Shown here piece by piece: positions 17,734 through 27,143 of a DNA stretch of 64,000 bases (its first letter is position 1; each line of letters opens with the position of its first letter). Under the pieces are notes generated by a model. The model was not told the DNA's origin. It saw only the letters and a list, made by a program, of their open reading frames with translations, and made no database searches. Position numbers and translations under genes: made by a program. Origin of the DNA: Neobacillus sp. DY30 (GTDB lineage Bacteria > Bacillota > Bacilli > Bacillales > Cytobacillaceae); contig NZ_CP126093.1 of NCBI RefSeq assembly GCF_030123065.1, positions 5,772,001-5,836,000 of the forward strand. The letters are read 5' to 3'.

Positions 17734-19818
17734 CTAGGCTAAATGTTTTATGATCGCATTTATAACGCTGGGAACATCGAATGGTTTTGTGATATATTCC
17801 TTAAATCCCTTTGCCAGGGTACGGCCGATGTCCTCCTGCATGGCATTCGCACTCAGCGCTATAACCGGAATATCCGCCGATTTTGGATTGGATTTCAGCC
17901 TTTCAAATACTTCCACACCATTCATATCAGGAAGTTGCAAATCCAATAAGATCAAATCTATCTTTTGGTTCCCCGCTGTCTGGATACCTTCCGATCCCGA
18001 ACTGGCCGTAAGTAATTTCATTCCCTTTATGTTCCCAAGAATTCCAGCTACTAATTGTTGATTGGAAAGGTGATCTTCTATATAGAGAATGTTATACTCC
18101 TTGTGTTCTGGTAAGAGCATTTCATTTTTTTCTAGCGACACGGGGTGGTTCGTTTCATGCTTTTGCATCATCGGGAAGCTAACCCAGAAATCACTACCCA
18201 CTCCTGGCTGGCTCTCTACTCCAAGCCTGCCACCCATTAGGATTGTAAGTTGTTTAACAAGGGGAAGGCCAATCCCCGTCCCTTCTACGAATGGATTTTC
18301 AAGGCGGTAAAACGGTTCAAAAATTTCCGTTTGCGCTTCAGGCGGAATCCCTATTCCTGTATCTCGTACATGAATCGTCAGCAGGTCATCCTTGGATTCA
18401 CAGCTAATAATGATTTCCCCATTTTCCCGATTATACTTAATACCATTATCTAGTAGGTTCAACAGGATCTGTCTGAGTTTCATTTGATCAGCATAAACAA
18501 AAGCATTTTCACATACGTTCCGCTCTTTCATTATTGTAATCCCTTTGACATCTGCAGCTGGGCTTACTAAATTGATACATTCATCGATTACACTCGCTAT
18601 TTTTATGTTTTCAAATGATAGTTTTAGTTTTCCCGATTCTATTCTCGAAAGATCTAATACTTCATTAATTAAGCTCAACAGATGCCTTCCACCTTTTAAT
18701 ATTTCCTTAACGAAGGTACGTTGCTTCTCAGTAAGTGTTTCCTGGAGCTCAAGCAATTGTGAAAAGCCAAGAATTGCATTCAGCGGTGTCCTCAGTTCAT
18801 GACTCATATTGGCTAAAAAAGCCGATTTAGCCTTATTCGCTTTCACTGCTTCTTCTTTTGCCCTTAGTACTCCTGTTTCCATCGCTTTTCGCTCGGTAAT
18901 ATCTTCAAAGACCCATAAATACCCCTTTAGTTCTTCATCCATATAAAAAGGAAAATAGCTTCTTTGAATCAATTGGTCATTGCTCATTTGGACTTCATCC
19001 ACCACAGGCATATTATTCGCTAAAATAACTTTTACTTTTTCCCGCTCTTCCTCACTATATTTATACGATGGCTGATAGTATTTGGAAGCAGGTTGCCCGA
19101 TTAAGTTCTGTCTTGACTCGTTAATTCTAAATAACTCTAAGCATGGTCGATTTACGGCGACAATCTTTCGATCCGTATTGATAACAATGACCCCTATTGG
19201 AATACTATCAATGATCGTTCTCATCAACGCATTCGACTCTCTTAGTTTAATTTCGGTTTCTTTTTGCTTCGTAATATCCATCATCGTCACTAAAACTTGG
19301 GGGACGTCTGTAGAATCACATGGTTCAAGAAGCTTTGTATTTAAAGATATCCATCTTGTTTTTCCATTGCTTTTCATGCCTATGACTCTGCCTGTTATCG
19401 ATTCTCCCGTTTTTAAGGTAATCGCGACTGGATAATCTTCTAATGCTAAAGGATTTCCTTCGTTATCTACGAAAGGAAAGTTTGGTTCCAAAATGTTCAA
19501 CTTTTCATGAAATGTCTCGCGATCCAAATTAAACATTTTATAGGCATTTTCGTTCAACGCTATTTTCTTGTGATCCGCCCCATAAAGAATGACACCCTCG
19601 GGCATTACACTTAGAATATTCTTATACCGTTTTTCGCTATTTTCTATTATTTCTTTTGCTCTTTTTAACGCTGAAATATCATCACTCGATTCAATGAGAG
19701 GAATATTATTACGCTCTCTGTATGCATCCAACAAATTATTCATTTTGTAGATTTTATAGCACGCAGCACTTAAGGCAATTATCAATAAAAAGATAATCGT
19801 TATAGCAAAAGGTCCCAC
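17734..19818 (-). CDS. Hybrid sensor histidine kinase with two PAS domains and a receiver
   Basis: About 694 residues from a GTG at 19818, which has AAGGGGGG nine bases upstream; an ATG 78 bp further up lacks such a site. Order: one N-terminal membrane helix (AITIIFLLIIALSAACY), a short coiled stretch, PAS 1 (ILSVMPEGVILYG), PAS 2 (IIDSIPIGVIVINT), HisKA with the phosphoacceptor in NMSHELRTPLNAILGF, HATPase with NLLDNGIKYN, DTGIGIP and GTGIGLPL, and a C-terminal receiver with LILLDLQLPDMNG. There is no large extracellular sensor, so the signal is likely cytoplasmic or in the membrane. It sits between two LytTR regulators, its probable partners. No terminator with a strong T-run follows. Confidence 0.92.
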   Translation of the reverse strand: MGPFAITIIFLLIIALSAACYKIYKMNNLLDAYRERNNIPLIESSDDISALKRAKEIIENSEKRYKNILSVMPEGVILYGADHKKIALNENAYKMFNLDRETFHEKLNILEPNFPFVDNEGNPLALEDYPVAITLKTGESITGRVIGMKSNGKTRWISLNTKLLEPCDSTDVPQVLVTMMDITKQKETEIKLRESNALMRTIIDSIPIGVIVINTDRKIVAVNRPCLELFRINESRQNLIGQPASKYYQPSYKYSEEEREKVKVILANNMPVVDEVQMSNDQLIQRSYFPFYMDEELKGYLWVFEDITERKAMETGVLRAKEEAVKANKAKSAFLANMSHELRTPLNAILGFSQLLELQETLTEKQRTFVKEILKGGRHLLSLINEVLDLSRIESGKLKLSFENIKIASVIDECINLVSPAADVKGITIMKERNVCENAFVYADQMKLRQILLNLLDNGIKYNRENGEIIISCESKDDLLTIHVRDTGIGIPPEAQTEIFEPFYRLENPFVEGTGIGLPLVKQLTILMGGRLGVESQPGVGSDFWVSFPMMQKHETNHPVSLEKNEMLLPEHKEYNILYIEDHLSNQQLVAGILGNIKGMKLLTASSGSEGIQTAGNQKIDLILLDLQLPDMNGVEVFERLKSNPKSADIPVIALSANAMQEDIGRTLAKGFKEYITKPFDVPSVINAIIKHLA

Positions 19819-20000
19819 CTTTGATTTCCCCCCTTCTAAATTCCTCCGCCATCTTATAGACTTACTATTCCCAAAACAAATGATGATAGTTGCCAAATAC
19901 AGCTACTTTTCCTTTTCACACCATTTATTCTGTATGTTAAACACCTTAATGCAGCAAACAATTAGATACATTATTATACCTATTAGAACAATCTATCCAA

Positions 20001-20043
20001 AATAAAAAGACTACCAAGGAAAATAAACCCTCCCTGGTAGTCT
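20001..20043 (-). terminator. Terminator after LytTR regulator B
   Basis: AGACTACCA and TGGTAGTCT form a nine-pair stem plus GG/CC, followed on the minus strand by TTTTTATTTT. It ends the regulator B transcript ten bases after its stop. Confidence 0.8.
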
Positions 20044-20052
20044 CTCTTTTTT

Positions 20053-20787
20053 CTAGATTGAGATTCTTTCTCTTAGTTCATTAATTCTCAATTTAGAAAT
20101 ACCGGCATGTTTGTCAAAATCCTTAAAATAGGCAATAAAGGTTTCGTTCTGCTGCTTAATTTGAGTAATCTTCTGTAAATTAATGATATAAGAACGGTGA
20201 GAATGGAAAAAGGTCTCATCAAGTTGGGTTCCTATCCTAGCAATGGTTTCGTTCGTTTCATACACTTCTGTATCGGTATAAATCAGGCACTTTTTCCCGG
20301 ACTTTTCAATAAAGTAAATCTCGCACATCGGGATAAATAGCGTACAATGTGTATCTCTTAATGCTAGAACATCCTTATTCACTTTCGGTAAGCTGCTTTC
20401 CTTTTTGCCTTGTTCAAGGTCAATGAGGTTTTTCGCTTTATTCAGCGCTTGGAGTAAACGTGTTCTTTCTATCGGTTTGACAAGATAATCAACAGCTGCA
20501 ATTTCAAAAGCCTCCACTGCAAATTCATCAAATCCAGTAATAAAAATAACCTTCACCTTCGGACAAAATGACAGGCATTCCCTTATTGCCTTTACCCCAT
20601 TTTTCTTTGGCATTTTAATATCTGTCAGGACAAGATCCGGCTTTTTTACCATCGCCTGCTCCACCAGTTCCTCGCCGCTCTCGCACTGCCCGACCAGCTG
20701 AAAATCTGGCAGGTCGCTGATGAAATATTTCATCATCTCGAGTGAAGCTAGATGATCATCTGCTACTAACACTTTAATTGGATTCAT
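20053..20787 (-). CDS. LytTR-family response regulator B
   Basis: 244 residues: receiver domain with DDHLASLEMMKYF, phosphoacceptor Asp in LVLTDIKMPKKNG and Lys in DYLVKPIERTR; LytTR domain with MCEIYFIEKSGKKCL and FFHSHRSYIINLQKITQI. GGAGG lies upstream of ATG. It is a paralogue of regulator A and forms its own transcript, ended by the terminator at 20001. Its divergent neighbour on the plus strand is the SGNH-like gene, so it may control that promoter, itself, or the EPS operon. Confidence 0.93.
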   Translation of the reverse strand: MNPIKVLVADDHLASLEMMKYFISDLPDFQLVGQCESGEELVEQAMVKKPDLVLTDIKMPKKNGVKAIRECLSFCPKVKVIFITGFDEFAVEAFEIAAVDYLVKPIERTRLLQALNKAKNLIDLEQGKKESSLPKVNKDVLALRDTHCTLFIPMCEIYFIEKSGKKCLIYTDTEVYETNETIARIGTQLDETFFHSHRSYIINLQKITQIKQQNETFIAYFKDFDKHAGISKLRINELRERISI

Positions 20788-20984
20788 TCGGAAATTCCTC
20801 CGTTAATTACGTAAATCAGAGCGGTAACTTTCTCGCTCTTTCATACTTATAATCATAGCAAATTTCTCTTTCCACTTTTGAAGAAACCCTAATATTTAAT
20901 AAAATATACCTGTTTTTTTTGCGAATTTTGTAAAAAAACGCAGACTTTTTGAGGATGTATTCATTTAAACGGCTGATAGTTTGC

Positions 20985-20990
20985 TATAAT
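20985..20990 (+). promoter_or_regulatory. -10 element of the SGNH-like gene
   Basis: TATAAT lies 35 bp before the start codon, with no good -35 at 17 bp. The 238-bp divergent region also holds a poly-T and poly-A rich stretch (20905-20940) with no obvious hairpin. Confidence 0.45.
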
Positions 20991-21025
20991 GATAGGAAGA
21001 TTCTATTAAGTTTGGGGGAATATGG

Positions 21026-21793
21026 ATGAAGTGTTTACTCACATGCCTTTGGGGATTCGTATGTTTAAGTGTGCTTGTGTATGGTCATATCCACTGGAAT
21101 AAGGAGACAGCCGCCAATGCAGTTGCAACGACACAAGGGGTCGAACAGCAGGAGTCAGAGGAGTCCAATGAAGTCACCTTTGATCAATACTTGGCCCTTG
21201 CAGCAAATTGGCCCGAAACGGCTAAGCAGTCATTTAAGCAAGCCTTGGAAAGTGAGCAGCCCTTTAAAATCCTCTTTGTCGGGACAACCGCAAATCAATG
21301 GGAGGCAGAGGTCACTCAACGATTAACAGAAAGTTATGGAAGTGAACATATTACTACAGCTATACATACATACGATCAAACATCTAAGGATATAGTCTCA
21401 GAAAATAAGCAACTAGAGTTGGCAGCGGAGAAAGCACAGCTCGTGGTCATTGAGCCGTTTTTACTGAACGATAACGGCAAAGTAAAAATTGATGGTACCT
21501 TAGCCAATCTAACAAAGATTATAGAAGATGTGAAGCTTAGCAACCCAGACACTGCCTTCATCATTCAGCCTTCTTACCCGATCTACCTTCCTAAGTATTA
21601 TTCAACACAGGTGGAAGCGCTAAAGGCATATGCGGAAGAAAACAATTTGACTTATCTAGATCACTGGACAGCTTGGCCCGCAACGGACAATCCAGAAATT
21701 AAAAATTATTTAAATGAGGATCAAAGCAGTCCCAACGAAAATGGTTATCAAGCATGGGGGCAGTTTCTAGTTCAATATTTTGTAAATAAATAA
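21026..21793 (+). CDS. SGNH/GDSL-hydrolase-like secreted or anchored protein
   Basis: 255 residues. A hydrophobic N-terminal helix (residues 3-21) suggests a signal anchor; residues 25-55 are acidic. The core resembles SGNH hydrolases found beside Bacillus polysaccharide loci: KILFVGTTANQW in the place of block I, VVIEPFLLNDNG in the middle and SSPNENGYQAWGQF at the end. The usual catalytic GDS is replaced by GTT and the usual D-x-x-H before PN-x-x-GY reads D-Q-S-S, so the active site looks altered or lost. It has its own promoter and terminator. SGNH proteins here often remove or add acetyl groups on surface glycans; with these changes the activity is doubtful. Confidence 0.72.
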   Translation: MKCLLTCLWGFVCLSVLVYGHIHWNKETAANAVATTQGVEQQESEESNEVTFDQYLALAANWPETAKQSFKQALESEQPFKILFVGTTANQWEAEVTQRLTESYGSEHITTAIHTYDQTSKDIVSENKQLELAAEKAQLVVIEPFLLNDNGKVKIDGTLANLTKIIEDVKLSNPDTAFIIQPSYPIYLPKYYSTQVEALKAYAEENNLTYLDHWTAWPATDNPEIKNYLNEDQSSPNENGYQAWGQFLVQYFVNK

Positions 21794-21826
21794 GGAAGAC
21801 TGGCGTTTTTCGCTAGTCTTCCTTAT
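21792..21826 (+). terminator. Terminator of the SGNH-like gene
   Basis: Arms AAGGAAGACTGGCG and CGCTAGTCTTCCTT (14 pairs with one G-T) enclose TTTTT, followed by an AT-rich tail. It starts at the stop codon, and could also serve the convergent small gene at 21835. Confidence 0.82.
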
Positions 21827-21834
21827 TCTATATA

Positions 21835-21984
21835 TTAACTAATAATATTTTTTAGATCACTTTTTAGTTCCGCCAGTATTTTTTCAAGTGTCATTTCGTT
21901 TTCTGTTAGACCTCTTTCGTAAGCCTTCTTCACAATCATAGAGAAATCGACTTGTTTCGAGCTGCCGCCCTTTGCCTTAGTCAT
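21835..21984 (-). CDS. Small hypothetical protein (49 aa)
   Basis: A 49-codon ORF with an ATG at 21984 and AGGGGGG upstream; an in-frame TTG at 21993 is closer to that site and may be the true start. The product is charged and mainly helical (MTKAKGGSSKQVDF, then a heptad-like segment ending ELKSDLKNIIS). No family recognised. It converges with the SGNH-like gene and shares its terminator. Confidence 0.5.
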   Translation of the reverse strand: MTKAKGGSSKQVDFSMIVKKAYERGLTENEMTLEKILAELKSDLKNIIS

Positions 21985-22235
21985 CTCTTTCAAATATCCC
22001 CCCTCTAATTTTTCTTATTATTTAAGTATTTTAATAAATTACTAGTCAAATGTAAATACATTTCCATTCCAAATTTGTGGAAAAAGGGTGTAATTTACAG
22101 AATATTGTAGAAAGGTGCCTTATTAAAGTATCATTATTCCATATTTTATCCACAACTTACATCTATCTATTTTACTGTTTTTTTGGTATTCTATCTGTTG
22201 TGGTCAAAATTTGTAAAATTTTCGGAGGAAAAACG

Positions 22236-23177
22236 ATGAGATCAAAAGATAAAAAGAGTAATAAATGGTTAAAAGTTACTGGTATTATACTCCTTGTTCT
22301 TATCATTGGAGTTGGAGCTTATGCTTTTACTGTATATAATTCACTAAAAAATGCCGTTGACACTATGCATGAACCGATTGAACGCAAGCAGTCTGAAAAG
22401 CGTCCAAAACCTGTAGAATTAGTTGAAAAAGATCCATTCTCCGTCTTATTACTTGGCGTTGATTCCAAGGGTGATAAAGGGCGTACCGATACGATTATGG
22501 TACTAACCGTTAATCCGAATACAAATTCTGCAAAATTGCTGAGCATACCACGTGATACACGTACAGAGATTATTGGCAAAGGCTATCAGGATAAAATCAA
22601 TCATGCCCACGCTTTTGGCGGCGTTGAAATGGCGATGGATACCGTAGAAAACTTCCTTGATATCCCGATTGATTATTATATGAAGGTAAATATGGAAGGG
22701 TTTAAGGATATAGTCGATGCAGTTGGAGGCGTAACAGTTAACAATACACTCGACTTCTCTTACCAAGGCATTCACTTCCCAGTAGGTCAAATCACTTTAA
22801 GCGGAGAGGAAGCATTACCATTCGTTAGAATGCGTAAAGAAGACCCTCAAGGAGACTTTGGCCGTAATACAAGACAGCGCCAGGTTATCCAGGCAGTTAT
22901 TAAAGAAGGGGCAAGCCTTTCAAGCTTAACTAACTTCCCTGAAATCTTCAGTGCGATTGGAACCAATATTAAAACGAACTTAACCTTCGATCAAATGGTT
23001 GATATCCAAAAGAACTATAAAACAGTTGGAAATAACGTTGAACAGATGAAAATTACCGGACAAGGCACCAAGATTGAGGGTATTTACTATCTACAAATAC
23101 CAGAAGATGAAAAGCTGCGTGTTCAAACTGAGTTGAAAGCACAACTTGAATTAGATCAAGCAACAGTACAAAACTGA
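22236..23177 (+). CDS. LytR-CpsA-Psr (LCP) family polymer ligase
   Basis: 313 residues from ATG at 22236, which has GGAGG seven bases upstream; the upstream in-frame extension lacks such a site. A basic start (MRSKDKKSNKW), one membrane helix (about 11-31), then the LCP domain: LLLGVDSKGDKGRTDTIM, LLSIPRDTRTEI and INHAHAFGG, containing the conserved Arg and Asp that bind the polyprenyl pyrophosphate. LCP enzymes move undecaprenyl-linked glycopolymers onto peptidoglycan outside the membrane. Between the two polysaccharide loci, it is the natural candidate to anchor one or both polymers. Stop is followed at once by a terminator. Confidence 0.93.
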   Translation: MRSKDKKSNKWLKVTGIILLVLIIGVGAYAFTVYNSLKNAVDTMHEPIERKQSEKRPKPVELVEKDPFSVLLLGVDSKGDKGRTDTIMVLTVNPNTNSAKLLSIPRDTRTEIIGKGYQDKINHAHAFGGVEMAMDTVENFLDIPIDYYMKVNMEGFKDIVDAVGGVTVNNTLDFSYQGIHFPVGQITLSGEEALPFVRMRKEDPQGDFGRNTRQRQVIQAVIKEGASLSSLTNFPEIFSAIGTNIKTNLTFDQMVDIQKNYKTVGNNVEQMKITGQGTKIEGIYYLQIPEDEKLRVQTELKAQLELDQATVQN

Positions 23178-23204
23178 TTGGGGACTTTCCCAATCAGTTT
23201 TTTT
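23174..23204 (+). terminator. Terminator of the LCP gene
   Basis: CTGATTGGG-GACTTT-CCCAATCAG followed by seven T. The left arm overlaps the stop codon. Confidence 0.9.
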
Positions 23205-23206
23205 GT

Positions 23207-23485
23207 TTAGGATACCATCTTTTTATTTAGTTGAATTTCAATGTCGTATAGGGCGTTTTTAAAGTCTTCTCTCAGCCAATGATAGGTTTTTGTCTGTTTG
23301 AATTCCTTCATACAGCTTTTCAAACTTTCCTCTATTTCCATAGTTGTCTCTAGCCTTGCCCTGCCCACCGTACTAGGGATTGTTGCAAGAAACTCCCTTA
23401 GGAGGCCGTTATCGTAATTAGAAAGAACCTCTAAAGAAATAGAAATGGCTGATTTGAAGCTTAAAAGATCTTTCACGTATAACAT
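23207..23485 (-). CDS. Hypothetical 92-residue helical protein
   Basis: ATG at 23485 with AAAAGGGG upstream; the TTG codons just before it are less likely. The product (MLYVKDLLSFKSAIS...) is charged, helix-rich and soluble, with no signal sequence and no recognised domain. It is convergent with the LCP gene and ends two bases after its terminator. Function unknown. Confidence 0.55.
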   Translation of the reverse strand: MLYVKDLLSFKSAISISLEVLSNYDNGLLREFLATIPSTVGRARLETTMEIEESLKSCMKEFKQTKTYHWLREDFKNALYDIEIQLNKKMVS

Positions 23486-23573
23486 TAACAACAACCCCTT
23501 TTCATCTTATTTTATTTATTATTTCATATCCTTATTAAATAATCTGTTGAAATATGGTTATTGCCCTCTAATA

Positions 23574-23841
23574 TTATTGTCGAATACTTTTGAGATATAA
23601 ATCAGATTTTGTCCTTTTAATAATTTTTAAAGAAGGCCATAGTATAAGTAATGCAAGCTGATTTTATTACTTCTGCTGGGTCTAGTAGTAAACCTAAACG
23701 ATACCTAAAAACCATGATATTGTTTAATTTGCTGGTTATTGTTATTACAAAAGGAAGCGGTTACTTTAACCATTCTATATTGGGTTATATTTCCTACTTT
23801 GCCGTTTTTCAAACATATATATAGTATTTATATGGTATAAT
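23574..23841 (+). promoter_or_regulatory. Region upstream of the DUF6270 gene: 0A-like box and extended -10
   Basis: In this 434-bp gap TGGTATAAT (-10 at 23836-23841) gives an extended -10 about 80 bp before the DUF6270 start. TATTGTCGAATAC at 23574-23586 matches the Spo0A box core TGTCGAA, but lies closer to the start of the minus-strand gene at 23485. The remainder shows nothing. Confidence 0.4.
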
Positions 23842-23919
23842 AGCCAAGTTAATAGTTAGAACCTAATTAATTTTAAATACTTTATAAATAACACTAATAG
23901 AATTGAGGGTTTTTACATT

Positions 23920-24684
23920 ATGAACATTGGGATATTTGGTGGCTGTGTTTCTAGAGATATCTTTAGATTATTTCCAGAAAGAGATCATGTTCAGCATTAT
24001 TCTGCAAGGACATCATTAATAAGCCAGTTTTCTGAGCCTACGAAAGTAGATCTAAATGATATTAACCTTTCATCCGCTTTCCAAAAAAGAATTGTAGCTG
24101 CTGATTTTAATAAAACACTTAAAAAGGATTTAGAGAGTTTGGATGTGGATTTCTTTATTATTGACTTCTTAGTAGAAAGAATTAGTTTATTAGCTAATGG
24201 TAATAAATATATTACCCGTTCCAAAGAACTAAGCAATTCTGGCATTTTGAACAATAAGAAATATCGACTTGGTAAAGTTGTTAACCGTAAAGCGGATGAT
24301 ATGGTACTCCTTCATGAATGGTTTAATGCATGTGACCAATTTATTGCATCTCTTCAGAAAAATTTCAAACCAAATCAAATTATTTTAAATGAAGTATATT
24401 TAACCGAGCAGTATAGAGAGCAATCAGAGATTAAAAACTTTGACGAAAAGCAAACTGAAGGTATCCGGGAAACAAATTCTTTGTTGAAAATGTATTATTC
24501 ATACTTTAAAGCGAGATATCCTAGTATCAACTGCATTCAGATTTCGAAGGAAAACAATGTAGGGGATTTAAATCATCAATGGGGTCTTAGTCCTATGCAC
24601 TTTGTTGATGACTATTATCTCGAGGCAAGACAACAATTGAACAAGATTTATCAAGAAAATCAAGTTCAAACAACAACTTTATAA
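23920..24684 (+). CDS. DUF6270-type protein
   Basis: 254 residues beginning MNIGIFGGCVSRDIFRLF, the typical start of the DUF6270 proteins found in capsule and teichoic-acid regions of Firmicutes; the last part has SPMHFVDDYYLEARQQL, an SGNH-like ending with an H and D. No signal peptide. I would guess a cytoplasmic sugar-modifying or esterase-like fold, but no function is established. Its own promoter and terminator make it a single-gene transcript between the LCP gene and the glucosaminidase. Confidence 0.7.
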   Translation: MNIGIFGGCVSRDIFRLFPERDHVQHYSARTSLISQFSEPTKVDLNDINLSSAFQKRIVAADFNKTLKKDLESLDVDFFIIDFLVERISLLANGNKYITRSKELSNSGILNNKKYRLGKVVNRKADDMVLLHEWFNACDQFIASLQKNFKPNQIILNEVYLTEQYREQSEIKNFDEKQTEGIRETNSLLKMYYSYFKARYPSINCIQISKENNVGDLNHQWGLSPMHFVDDYYLEARQQLNKIYQENQVQTTTL

Positions 24685-24689
24685 CAATC

Positions 24690-24727
24690 AAAAAACCGGC
24701 ATAGTGATGTATCTAGCCGGTTTTTTT
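24690..24727. terminator. Bidirectional terminator
   Basis: AAAAACCGGC ... GCCGGTTTTTTT forms a stem with A- and T-runs on both sides, so it can end both the DUF6270 gene and the convergent glucosaminidase gene. Confidence 0.85.
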
Positions 24728-24734
24728 AATCTGT

Positions 24735-27143
24735 TTAATTGTACTTTGGAACATCGTAATAAAGCGTATAATTATCTAGCATCTGATATATATTATAAAT
24801 ACTACTTACTTGCTTATAAGCCCAGCTAATATCTGTCGCATATTGATGCCAAGGTGCTATTGGATTCCATCTCATTTTATAAAGGGTATCCTGTTGAAAA
24901 GTAGTATTATAGATATAGTCTTCGCTAATAAATTTTGCTCCACCTATAATGGCTGCCTCAGGGGTAAACCATCCGTTATCATACGCGGTTTGTGCACCAC
25001 ATGTTAATGGACAAGCATCTACCGCCCCGTAACCATACATATTGTACACTGTCTTACCGTTAACTTCGATTCCATTGGCCAACTTAGATGTCCCATTACC
25101 TGTTTCTAAGAGTGCGTGCGCTATCAAGTAAACCTCATTAACGTTATATTTCTTAGCAGCGTCAACGAACGCTTGACCTTTTCCAGCCAAGATTCCTTTC
25201 CCATTCAGAATCTTATCATTAACCTCAGCAGCATTTAACTGTGCTGATTGTGAAAGTTTAAGGAACTGGAAATAATCTTTGGTATTATCTATTGAAAAAT
25301 TGCTAGGATCTAAATAAGATTTGACATCTTCTTGTTTAGCATTCTGCCAAGTTACTCTTACTTCTACCCAATCACCTATTTTTCCGATAACTAGCACACT
25401 ATTGCCACTATTTAATTTTTGAACAATCTCACTATCTATTGAAGGTGCTGTTCTTAAGTTAACACCATTCCCTGTAATTACCTGTCTGGCCATGTCTACA
25501 AATTCAGCTGACACATATCTTCGCTCATTACGATACATATCTGTTTGGGGACTTCTAGTCATTTGTATGTCCAGCATACTATTTAGGGACAAACCATAAT
25601 TTGTATACATTAGTTGAGGCCCAACTTTAGTTTTTATCGCCGTACCTATCCAGCCATACATTTGATTAAGCTTCAAATTAGCGGCCCTGACATTTTCATA
25701 TCCAATAATATCTTCAATAACAATTTGATATTGTTCTAGTCTATTACCTGTTGCTTGATAAGTAGCTGAAAGGTTATTATTCTTAAAGAATTCCTGCCCT
25801 TTTTTTACCAATGTCATTCCAAGCACAGGCTTTGAAATGACCCTATAACCTGCATATCCAATAAGCCCAGTTGGCTTATAGGTTATTGACCAGTTATTAT
25901 TGATAAAGAACCTGCGTCCTTTATTCACATGCTCTAATCCTAAAACCGGATTTGAAATAATTTGGTATCTTTCATATCCAGATTGACCTGTAGGCTTATA
26001 GGTTACTGACCAATTATTGCTTTTGAAGAAATTTCTTCCTTTGTTAACCAAATCTAATCCTAACACTGGATCTGAAATGACTTGATATCTTTCATATCCA
26101 GTTTGACCAGTTGCTTGATACGTTACAGACCAGTTATTATTTTTGAAGAAGTTTCTCCCCTTATTTACTAGGTCTGTTCCTAAAACGGGTACAGATTTAA
26201 TCTGGTATCTGTCATACCCTACTCTTCCTGTATCCTTGTATGTTATAGACCAATTATTACTTTTAAAAAAGTCTCGGCCAATATTGACTTGCTTTATTCC
26301 TAATACAGGTTCAGAGATGATTTGATACCTATTATTCCCTATAAAAACATAGCTTCCCTTTATTCCTGTAGCTTTTTCGAACTGTTGAAGAATATTTTGG
26401 GTAGCCGCTTCACCAGAGAACCCGCCGCTGACTAGTTGATAGTAACTCTGGGGTGTTCCTAAGCCTATATAAAAAGCGCCGATTCCAGTTTCTCTTTTAA
26501 ACTGCTCCATTATCTCAATAGTCCTAGCTTGGCCGGAAAACCCTCCACTAATGATTTGATAGTAGTTTAACTTTTCTCCTAAACCAACATAACTAGCATT
26601 AATCCCAGTGGAATTCTTAAATTGCTCTAATATTTGTTTAGCTGTGGTTTCTCCGTTAAAACCACCACTAATGATTTGATAATAGTCTAGTTTTTCTCCG
26701 ATACCAACATAATTACCCGTTATCCCGGTTTCAGTTTCTAATGCTTGGAGGATCTGTTTAACTGTTTCTTCCCCTGAGAAACCTCCCGTTATTAGTTGAT
26801 AATAGAGTAGTTTATCACCTAAACCAACATAATAAGCAGGAATACCAGTACTAGTTGTAAATTGGTTAAGGACATTTTTCGCATGACCTTGATCGAATAT
26901 TTCACTAGACTGAATTTGATAATACTCTTCATATGTTCCTGTAGGTTGATATTTCCCTGTCCATTCTGTTTCACTATGAAGCTTATTAAGTGCAGCATTT
27001 GCTTGTATTTCTCCACTAAATTTCCCTGTATAGAGCTTATAGGTAGATAAATCTATATAAGCGTCTGTGGTCTTAGGAAATAGTAGGAAAAAAAGCAAAG
27101 AAACACAAATTATCTTTACTATATTATAGGACTTTTTTCTCAT
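24735..27143 (-). CDS. Secreted N-acetylglucosaminidase with two families of repeats and SH3b
   Basis: 802 residues from ATG at 27143 (GGGAGG upstream). A signal peptide ends near TTDAY. Then come about seven repeats of 38-40 residues around YYQIISGGFSGE...TGI..YVGLG, then six of about 40 residues around YERYQIISNPVLG...NNNWSVTY. A bacterial SH3-like domain (VNLRTAPSIDSEIVQ) follows, then a C-terminal glucosaminidase domain with the catalytic Glu in LIAHALLETGNGTSKLA and YNMYGYGAVD. It cleaves peptidoglycan glycan strands; the repeats probably bind the wall. It is divergent in layout from LytD but similar in job. The repeats are near-identical in DNA, so copy number may vary. Confidence 0.88.
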   Translation of the reverse strand: MRKKSYNIVKIICVSLLFFLLFPKTTDAYIDLSTYKLYTGKFSGEIQANAALNKLHSETEWTGKYQPTGTYEEYYQIQSSEIFDQGHAKNVLNQFTTSTGIPAYYVGLGDKLLYYQLITGGFSGEETVKQILQALETETGITGNYVGIGEKLDYYQIISGGFNGETTAKQILEQFKNSTGINASYVGLGEKLNYYQIISGGFSGQARTIEIMEQFKRETGIGAFYIGLGTPQSYYQLVSGGFSGEAATQNILQQFEKATGIKGSYVFIGNNRYQIISEPVLGIKQVNIGRDFFKSNNWSITYKDTGRVGYDRYQIKSVPVLGTDLVNKGRNFFKNNNWSVTYQATGQTGYERYQVISDPVLGLDLVNKGRNFFKSNNWSVTYKPTGQSGYERYQIISNPVLGLEHVNKGRRFFINNNWSITYKPTGLIGYAGYRVISKPVLGMTLVKKGQEFFKNNNLSATYQATGNRLEQYQIVIEDIIGYENVRAANLKLNQMYGWIGTAIKTKVGPQLMYTNYGLSLNSMLDIQMTRSPQTDMYRNERRYVSAEFVDMARQVITGNGVNLRTAPSIDSEIVQKLNSGNSVLVIGKIGDWVEVRVTWQNAKQEDVKSYLDPSNFSIDNTKDYFQFLKLSQSAQLNAAEVNDKILNGKGILAGKGQAFVDAAKKYNVNEVYLIAHALLETGNGTSKLANGIEVNGKTVYNMYGYGAVDACPLTCGAQTAYDNGWFTPEAAIIGGAKFISEDYIYNTTFQQDTLYKMRWNPIAPWHQYATDISWAYKQVSSIYNIYQMLDNYTLYYDVPKYN

